DNA from: Aquimarina sp.
Lineage (GTDB): Bacteria; Bacteroidota; Bacteroidia; Flavobacteriales; Flavobacteriaceae
DNA: 9,078 bases
Direction of reading: 5' to 3'
NCBI GenBank assembly: GCA_002697475.1
Contig: NZVW01000087.1
Coordinates: 1-9,078 of the forward strand
Shown: piece by piece, positions 1 through 4,289 of the stretch
Layout of the letters: each line of letters starts with the position of its first letter
Numbering within the stretch: position 1 is the stretch's first letter
The notes under the pieces: generated by a model
What the model was told of the DNA's origin: nothing
Seen by the model: only the letters and a program-made list of their open reading frames with translations
Databases searched by the model: none
Position numbers and translations under genes: made by a program

Positions 1-2
1 TA

Positions 3-563
3 TCAAGAAAAACTAATGAAACGGATATAAAAATCAGACTTAACTTGGATGGTACGGGAAAGAGTAATATCGATACAGGTCTTGAGTTTTTTGACCATAT
101 GTTAGATCAGATAGCCAGACACGGACAAATGGATTTGGATATACTGGTCAAAGGTGATCTTGAAGTTGATGAACATCATACAATCGAAGACACTTCCATT
201 GCTTTAGGAGAAGTATTTGCAAAAGCTTTAAGTAATAAATTAGGTATTGAGAGGTATGGCTTTTGTTTGCCTATGGATGATTGTTTAGCCCAGGTAGCTA
301 TAGATTTTGGAGGCCGAAATTGGCTGGTTTGGGATGCAGAATTTAAACGTGAAATGATCGGTAAGATGCCAACAGAAATGTTCTTTCACTTTTTCAAATC
401 ATTTACAGACGGAGCAAAGGCTAACCTGAATGTTAAAGCTGAAGGTACTAACGAACACCATAAAATCGAAGCTATTTTTAAGGCCTTTGCTAAAGCTATT
501 AAAGTAGCAGTGAAGAGAGACCCAGATAAAATGGTGCTTCCCAGTACTAAAGGTGTTTTGTAA
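3..563 (+). CDS. hisB: Imidazoleglycerol-phosphate dehydratase (HisB), 5'-truncated by window edge
   Basis: This enzyme dehydrates imidazole-glycerol phosphate to imidazole-acetol phosphate in cytoplasmic histidine synthesis. The frame is open from base 3 to the TAA at 561-563 (186 residues visible). It begins with an S-R-K-T-N-E-T stretch typical of the start of the dehydratase domain. The Mn-binding histidine motifs of the family are present: FFDHML (visible residues 29-34), DEHHTIED (56-63) and NEHHKIEA (about 150-157). A TTG at 45 is only an internal leucine codon, because homologous sequence continues upstream of it. Many Bacteroidota HisB proteins carry an N-terminal histidinol-phosphatase domain; whether this one does cannot be seen because the left edge cuts the gene. 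It is followed by hisH after a 90-base gap. The identification as the dehydratase domain is very secure. Confidence 0.96.
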   Translation, partial: SRKTNETDIKIRLNLDGTGKSNIDTGLEFFDHMLDQIARHGQMDLDILVKGDLEVDEHHTIEDTSIALGEVFAKALSNKLGIERYGFCLPMDDCLAQVAIDFGGRNWLVWDAEFKREMIGKMPTEMFFHFFKSFTDGAKANLNVKAEGTNEHHKIEAIFKAFAKAIKVAVKRDPDKMVLPSTKGVL

Positions 564-622
564 AAATAGTATCATTCCAAACTGGAAACGGATACATACT
601 AATAAAAGGTTTAATTAAAAAG

Positions 623-643
623 ATCCTGAACCAAATTCAGGAT
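623..643. repeat. Short palindromic intergenic repeat upstream of hisH
   Basis: A perfect 8-bp inverted repeat, ATCCTGAA (623-630) and TTCAGGAT (636-643), surrounds a 5-base loop CCAAA. It lies in the 90-base hisB-hisH gap and would form a hairpin in the operon mRNA just before hisH. The pattern (stem ending in CTGAA, short A-rich loop, TTCAG stem) resembles a palindrome class I recall as dispersed in intergenic regions of flavobacteria; that is memory, not a search. No U-tract follows, so it is not a typical terminator. Its right arm contributes an in-frame ATG at 642 (see hisH). Confidence 0.6.
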
Positions 644-653
644 GAAAAGTCAA

Positions 654-1238
654 ATGAAAATAGTAATTATAGACTACGGAGCGGGTAATATTCAATCCAT
701 TAAGTTTGCCATACAACGTTTAGGTTATGAGGCTGTTTTGAGTGATGATCCTGGAGAAATAAAAGGTGCCGATAAAGTTATTTTTCCTGGTGTAGGTGAA
801 GCCAGTAGTGCAATGACAAAACTTAGAAATACCAATTTGGATAAAATAATTCCTGATCTTAAACAACCTGTATTAGGAATATGTCTGGGAATGCAATTGA
901 TGTGTAATTACACGGAAGAGGGTGATACTAAAGGACTTGGAATCTTTGATGTAGACGTAATTAAATTCAATAATCATGTTAAAGTACCACAAATAGGATG
1001 GAATCAAATAGAAAACTTAAAAACAGAATTGTTTAAGGATGTTAAAGAAAAGGAATATGTGTACTTAGTACACAGTTATTATGCTCCCTTAACTGTTGAT
1101 ACAATTTCAAATTCAAGTTACGGAGTTGAATACTCTACTGCATTGCAGAAAGACAATTTCTTTGGAACTCAATTTCACCCTGAAAAAAGTAGTGTAGCTG
1201 GCGAAAAAATTCTTGAAAATTTTATTAGTCTTAAGTAG
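654..1238 (+). CDS. hisH: Imidazole glycerol phosphate synthase, glutamine amidotransferase subunit HisH
   Basis: HisH hydrolyses glutamine and passes ammonia to HisF, which closes the imidazole ring of imidazole-glycerol phosphate and releases AICAR. From the chosen start it has 194 residues, the normal size. Class-I amidotransferase features are visible: N-terminal IDYGAGN (6-12), PGVG (45-48), the nucleophile Cys77 in GICLGMQ, HSYY (140-143), and the His175/Glu177 pair in FHPE. I prefer the ATG at 654 because HisH proteins begin directly with MKIVIIDYG. An in-frame ATG at 642 would add only M-K-S-Q, and it sits inside the right arm of an intergenic palindrome. The partner hisF is four genes downstream in the same operon. 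The function is very secure; the start is likely. Confidence 0.97.
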   Translation: MKIVIIDYGAGNIQSIKFAIQRLGYEAVLSDDPGEIKGADKVIFPGVGEASSAMTKLRNTNLDKIIPDLKQPVLGICLGMQLMCNYTEEGDTKGLGIFDVDVIKFNNHVKVPQIGWNQIENLKTELFKDVKEKEYVYLVHSYYAPLTVDTISNSSYGVEYSTALQKDNFFGTQFHPEKSSVAGEKILENFISLK

Positions 1239-1292
1239 TTAGTAGAAAGTCCGAAGCCATGTAATAAATGAATTTAAAATATTTATGTTTTT

Positions 1293-1649
1293 ATGAATAA
1301 CTATCAGGAATTAAAGATCTGGAATAAATCTATGGATTTGGTAGTTCAAGTATACGCTTTGACAAAGTCATTGCCAGAGGAAGAAAGATTTGGCTTAATA
1401 TCTCAATTAAAAAGATGTAGTATATCTATTCCATCAAATATTGCAGAAGGGGCTGGAAGAAATTCTGAAAAGGATTTTATTCGTTTCTTAAGTATTGCGA
1501 ATGGTTCAACTACTGAACTTGAAACGCAATTGATATTGACAAATAGGCTGGGCTTTTTTGTGATTAACGAAATAGAAAAATTATTGAATTTATGTTCAGA
1601 AATTAAAAAAATGAATTTTGCATTACAAAGAAGCCTTAAAAGTAGTTGA
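1293..1649 (+). CDS. Four-helix-bundle protein (23S rRNA intervening-sequence / S23 family)
   Basis: The product is 118 residues with the signature of the four-helix-bundle family (TIGR02436-like, often called S23 or 23S rRNA-IVS protein). The pieces are: an N-terminal Leu-x-Ile-Trp plus helix WNKSMDLVVQVY (10-21), PEEERFGL (28-35), the hallmark QLKRCSISIPSNIAEGAGR (38-56), and FLSIANGSTTELETQL (65-80). No signal peptide or membrane segment is seen. The family was first noticed as the ORF inside 23S rRNA intervening sequences, but in Bacteroidota many copies are free-standing. No biochemical activity is established, so none is assigned. Here it separates hisH from hisA, 54 bases after hisH and 53 before hisA, unlike the tight packing of hisA-csaA-hisF. 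This suggests a late insertion into the operon. It has no recognisable ribosome-binding site. Family identification is firm; its role is unknown. Confidence 0.9.
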   Translation: MNNYQELKIWNKSMDLVVQVYALTKSLPEEERFGLISQLKRCSISIPSNIAEGAGRNSEKDFIRFLSIANGSTTELETQLILTNRLGFFVINEIEKLLNLCSEIKKMNFALQRSLKSS

Positions 1650-1659
1650 TAAACTAAAA

Positions 1660-1683
1660 ACTTAATACTCATTACTTAATACT
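1660..1683. repeat. Short tandem direct repeat (ACTTAATACT x2) before hisA
   Basis: The 10-base unit ACTTAATACT occurs at 1660-1669 and again at 1674-1683, separated by CATT. It fills the 53-base gap between the four-helix-bundle gene and hisA and is followed by a less exact TTACAACT tail. AT-rich TTAATACT-type runs are, as far as I recall, frequent next to such four-helix-bundle genes in flavobacteria. It could equally be a low-complexity accident in an AT-rich spacer. Confidence 0.45.
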
Positions 1684-1702
1684 TACAACTAAAAAATAAA
1701 TC

Positions 1703-2440
1703 ATGCGAATCATACCGGCTATAGACATCATTGATGGAAAATGTGTCAGACTTTCTAAAGGAGATTATGAGACTAAGAAAATTTACAACGAAACCCCTTT
1801 AGAAGTAGCAAAACAGTTCGAGGATCACGGAATACAATATTTGCATTTGGTGGATCTTGATGGGGCTAAATCCAAGCATATAGTAAATCATCATATCTTA
1901 GAACAAATTGCTTCAAAAACAAATTTAAAGATCGATTTTGGTGGTGGGTTAAAATCTGATGAGGATTTGCGTATCGCTTTTGAAAGTGGAGCGAACCAAA
2001 TCACGGGAGGAAGTATTGCTGTTAAAAACCCGGAAACCTTTCAATCCTGGTTAAAAAAGTTTGGCTCTGATAAAATCATTTTAGGTGCTGATGCTAATAA
2101 TGAAAAGATTGCGGTGAGTGGTTGGATGGAAGAAAGTGATCAGGAGTTAATACCATTCATTAAAAAATATCAGGACGAGGGTGTACAATATGTAATTTGC
2201 ACTGATATAAGTAAAGATGGTATGTTGCAGGGACCTTCTTTCGAGCTTTATAAAAAAATACTAGAAGAAAGTAACGAGAATCTCTATTTAATAGCTTCCG
2301 GTGGAATTTCAACCTTTAATGAATTACCAAAGTTGGCTGAGATAGGTTGTGAAGGTACAATTATAGGTAAAGCTATTTATGAAAATAGGATTACTTTAAA
2401 GCAGTTAGAGGGATTTATCTTAAACTATAGCAATGAGTAA
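1703..2440 (+). CDS. hisA: ProFAR isomerase HisA
   Basis: HisA performs the Amadori isomerisation of ProFAR to PRFAR in histidine synthesis. It is a 245-residue (beta/alpha)8 barrel, the normal length. The catalytic acid/base pair is visible as Asp8 in PAIDIIDGKCVRL and Asp130 in LGADANN. Phosphate-binding loops are seen at FGGGL (79-83), GGS (102-104), ASGG (198-201) and IGKA (221-224). TDISKDG (167-173) is the usual motif of strand 6. The start is the only ATG that preserves the conserved MRIIPAIDI opening; no Shine-Dalgarno sequence precedes it. Its last codons overlap the next gene by 8 bases (ATGAGTAA), which suggests translational coupling. HisA and HisF are homologous barrels and both are intact here. 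Confidence 0.97.
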   Translation: MRIIPAIDIIDGKCVRLSKGDYETKKIYNETPLEVAKQFEDHGIQYLHLVDLDGAKSKHIVNHHILEQIASKTNLKIDFGGGLKSDEDLRIAFESGANQITGGSIAVKNPETFQSWLKKFGSDKIILGADANNEKIAVSGWMEESDQELIPFIKKYQDEGVQYVICTDISKDGMLQGPSFELYKKILEESNENLYLIASGGISTFNELPKLAEIGCEGTIIGKAIYENRITLKQLEGFILNYSNE

Positions 2441-2774
2441 TACAACAATAAATTGGCAGGATTTTGAGAAAGTAGACATGCGCATTGGTACCGTGATCGA
2501 TGCACAAGTATTTGAAGAAGTTAGAAATCCTGCTTACAAAATCTGGGTTGATTTTGGAGATTTAGGAATTAAGAAAACTTCGGCTCAGGTTACAAAATTA
2601 TATGATGTTGATGAGTTGATAGGAAAACAAGTTGTAGCTGTAGTCAACTTTCCACCAAAACAGATTGCGACTTTTATGAGCGAGTGTCTAATTTTAGGTG
2701 GTCTGGCAGAAGATAAAGAAGTTATTTTATTACAACCTGAAAGAGCTGTTGTTAATGGTACAAAAATAAGTTAA
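2433..2774 (+). CDS. csaA: CsaA-like tRNA-binding domain protein
   Basis: The product is 113 residues and consists of a single tRNA-binding OB-fold domain of the EMAPII/Trbp111/CsaA type. Family landmarks are FEKVDMRIGTV (11-21), RNPAYKIWVDFG (31-42), KKTSAQVT (47-54) and the strongly conserved VVNFPPKQIATFMSECLILGG (70-90), which matches CsaA rather than the domain fused to MetRS or PheRS. Bacillus CsaA is about 110 residues, a homodimer that binds tRNA and has been described as an export chaperone. No catalytic function is known. It overlaps hisA by 8 bases and ends 2 bases before the hisF start, so it is embedded and probably translationally coupled within the histidine operon. Why it sits there cannot be deduced. 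The family is secure; the role is open. Confidence 0.92.
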   Translation: MSNTTINWQDFEKVDMRIGTVIDAQVFEEVRNPAYKIWVDFGDLGIKKTSAQVTKLYDVDELIGKQVVAVVNFPPKQIATFMSECLILGGLAEDKEVILLQPERAVVNGTKIS

Positions 2775-2776
2775 GG

Positions 2777-3532
2777 ATGTTGACAAAAAGAATTATACCC
2801 TGTTTGGATATAAAAAATGGTAGAACTGTAAAAGGAGTAAATTTTGTAGACCTAAGGGATGCAGGAGATCCTGTCGAACTCGCTGATGCTTACTCCAAAG
2901 CAGGGGCAGATGAGTTGGTTTTTTTAGATATATCAGCAACAGAAGAGCGAAGAAAAACTTTAGCAGATTTAGTTAGAAGAGTGGCCGAAAAAGTGAATAT
3001 CCCATTCACAGTAGGAGGAGGAATATCTTCTGTAGAGGATGTAGATGTTTTATTGCAAAATGGAGCGGATAAAGTTTCTGTCAATTCTTCAGCAGTCAAA
3101 AATCCTCAATTGATTAATGAATTGTCTGCTAAATTTGGTAGTCAGTGTATCACAGTTGCAATTGATGCTAAACAAATTAATGGTCAATGGAAAGTGCATC
3201 TGGTAGGAGGAAAAGTACCAACTGAACTTGATTTGTTTGATTGGGCAAAGGAAGTAGAACAAAGAGGGGCAGGGGAAATACTTTTTACCTCTATGGATAA
3301 TGATGGTACAAAGGATGGATTCGCTAATAAAGCTTTGGCAAGATTGTCTGAAGAATTAAATATCCCTATCATAGCTTCAGGAGGTGCAGGAAATATTCAG
3401 CATTTTGTAGATGCTTTCATAGATGGAAAAGCAGATGCAGCATTAGCTGCCAGTGTATTTCATTTTAAAGAAATAAAGATTAATGATCTAAAAAAGGAAT
3501 TGAAAAATAATAAGATACCAGTTAGGATATAA
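2777..3532 (+). CDS. hisF: Imidazole glycerol phosphate synthase, cyclase subunit HisF
   Basis: HisF takes ammonia from HisH and converts PRFAR to imidazole-glycerol phosphate plus AICAR. It has 251 residues, the expected size of this (beta/alpha)8 barrel. Catalytic Asp11 is in IIPCLDIKNGRTVKG and Asp130 in VAIDAK. Phosphate-binding glycines are seen at TVGGGIS (78-84) and ASGGAG (200-205), and TSMDNDGTKDG (171-181) is the conserved strand-6 loop. The start is set by the conserved MLTKRIIPCLD opening. It lies 2 bases after the csaA stop, with an AAGG directly before it that is too close to act as a normal ribosome-binding site, so coupling to csaA translation is likely. It is followed by an 80-base gap with an inverted repeat before hisIE. 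Confidence 0.98.
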   Translation: MLTKRIIPCLDIKNGRTVKGVNFVDLRDAGDPVELADAYSKAGADELVFLDISATEERRKTLADLVRRVAEKVNIPFTVGGGISSVEDVDVLLQNGADKVSVNSSAVKNPQLINELSAKFGSQCITVAIDAKQINGQWKVHLVGGKVPTELDLFDWAKEVEQRGAGEILFTSMDNDGTKDGFANKALARLSEELNIPIIASGGAGNIQHFVDAFIDGKADAALAASVFHFKEIKINDLKKELKNNKIPVRI

Positions 3533-3542
3533 TAATCACTGT

Positions 3543-3596
3543 CTTGGACAGGCTCAGACTGACTTGTAGTTGTTAGTCACATTGAGCTTGTCGAAG
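3543..3596. repeat. Imperfect long inverted repeat between hisF and hisIE
   Basis: Two 21-base arms, 3543-3563 and 3576-3596, flank a 12-base loop. Reverse-complementing the left arm and aligning it to the right arm gives 16 of 21 identical positions, around the core TGAGCyTGTC followed by AAG. Several of the differences become G-U pairs in RNA, so a hairpin in the mRNA is plausible. The right arm (GTCACATTGAGCTTGTCGA) closely resembles a sequence I recall as a very common dispersed intergenic repeat in flavobacterial genomes; this is memory, not a search. It fills the 80-base spacer between two co-directional his genes. There is no T-run, so it is not an obvious terminator. Confidence 0.65.
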
Positions 3597-3612
3597 TGTT
3601 ACTAAAATAATT

Positions 3613-4209
3613 ATGAAAATAAATTTCAATAAAAATAATGACGGGTTAGTACCTGCTATCATTCAGGATGCAGAAACAAAAAATGTACTAATGTTAGGCT
3701 ATATGAATCAAGAAGCCTATGAAAAAACCATAGATACTAATAAAGTTACATTTTATAGTAGAACAAAAAGTCGTTTATGGACCAAAGGAGAGGAGAGTGG
3801 TAATTTTTTGCATTTAGTAGATATAAAAAATGACTGTGATGAGGATACATTATTGATATCTGTAAATCCTCAGGGACCTACATGCCATAAAGGTTCTGAT
3901 ACTTGCTGGGATGAAAATAATGATCAATCTTTTGGGTTTTTATCAGAATTAGAGAGTATCATTAAGAGTAGAAAAGAAAATCAAGAAGATTCAACCTCAT
4001 ATGTGGCGTCCTTGTTCAGAAAAGGTATTAATAAAGTGGCTCAAAAGGTTGGAGAAGAGGCTGTAGAAGTTGTAATTGAAGCTAAAGATGATAATGAAGA
4101 ATTGTTTTTAAATGAAAGCGCTGATCTTTTATTTCATTACCTGATTCTACTTCAGGCTAAAGGATATACTTTAAATAATATTGTAGAGGTTTTAAAATCA
4201 AGGCATTGA
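3613..4209 (+). CDS. hisIE: Bifunctional phosphoribosyl-AMP cyclohydrolase / phosphoribosyl-ATP pyrophosphohydrolase HisIE
   Basis: This fused cytoplasmic enzyme carries out steps two and three of histidine synthesis: the HisE domain removes pyrophosphate from PR-ATP and the HisI domain opens the purine ring of PR-AMP. The protein has 198 residues, the usual fused length. HisI spans about 1-105, with LMLGYMN (27-32), FYSRTKSRLWTKGEESGN (47-64), the metal motif NDCDEDTLL (73-81) and the zinc ligands Cys75, Cys91 (GPTCH) and Cys98 (DTCW). HisE spans about 108-198, with SYVASLF (129-135), KVGEEAVEVVIEAK (145-158) and NESADLLFHYLILL (167-180). It is the last his gene in the window and presumably the end of the operon. 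The start has no Shine-Dalgarno sequence, as is normal for the phylum. Confidence 0.97.
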   Translation: MKINFNKNNDGLVPAIIQDAETKNVLMLGYMNQEAYEKTIDTNKVTFYSRTKSRLWTKGEESGNFLHLVDIKNDCDEDTLLISVNPQGPTCHKGSDTCWDENNDQSFGFLSELESIIKSRKENQEDSTSYVASLFRKGINKVAQKVGEEAVEVVIEAKDDNEELFLNESADLLFHYLILLQAKGYTLNNIVEVLKSRH

Positions 4210-4289
4210 TTTTTTAAGATAATATTATATGGGGTTAAGCCGTAAAAATTAATTCTTTTTATATTTTAGCCGCATAAACAACCAAAAAA

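Noticed and set aside
45..47. TTG as start of a short 172-residue HisB
   Set aside because: The homologous frame continues to base 3 with family-typical residues, so the codon is an internal Leu of a gene cut by the edge.
575..587. TTCCA-AAC-TGGAA mini-palindrome in the hisB-hisH gap
   Set aside because: Five-base stem with a 3-base loop is too short to distinguish from chance.
1403..1672. Minus-strand open frame opposite the four-helix-bundle gene
   Set aside because: It is antisense to a clearly recognised gene and has no recognisable domain.
2890..3372. Minus-strand open frames inside hisF
   Set aside because: They lie antisense to an intact HisF with conserved catalytic residues; low-complexity Ser-rich translation suggests shadow frames.
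4243..4261. TAAAAA/TTTTTA stem as terminator of the his operon
   Set aside because: The six-base stem is entirely A-T and lacks the GC-rich stem and a distinct U-tract, so it does not support a terminator.
4256..4270. TATATTTT as a Bacteroidota -7 promoter box (consensus TAnnTTTG) for the secreted protein gene
   Set aside because: It fits 7 of 8 positions, but no TTG -33 element lies at the proper distance and such AT-rich matches are expected by chance here.
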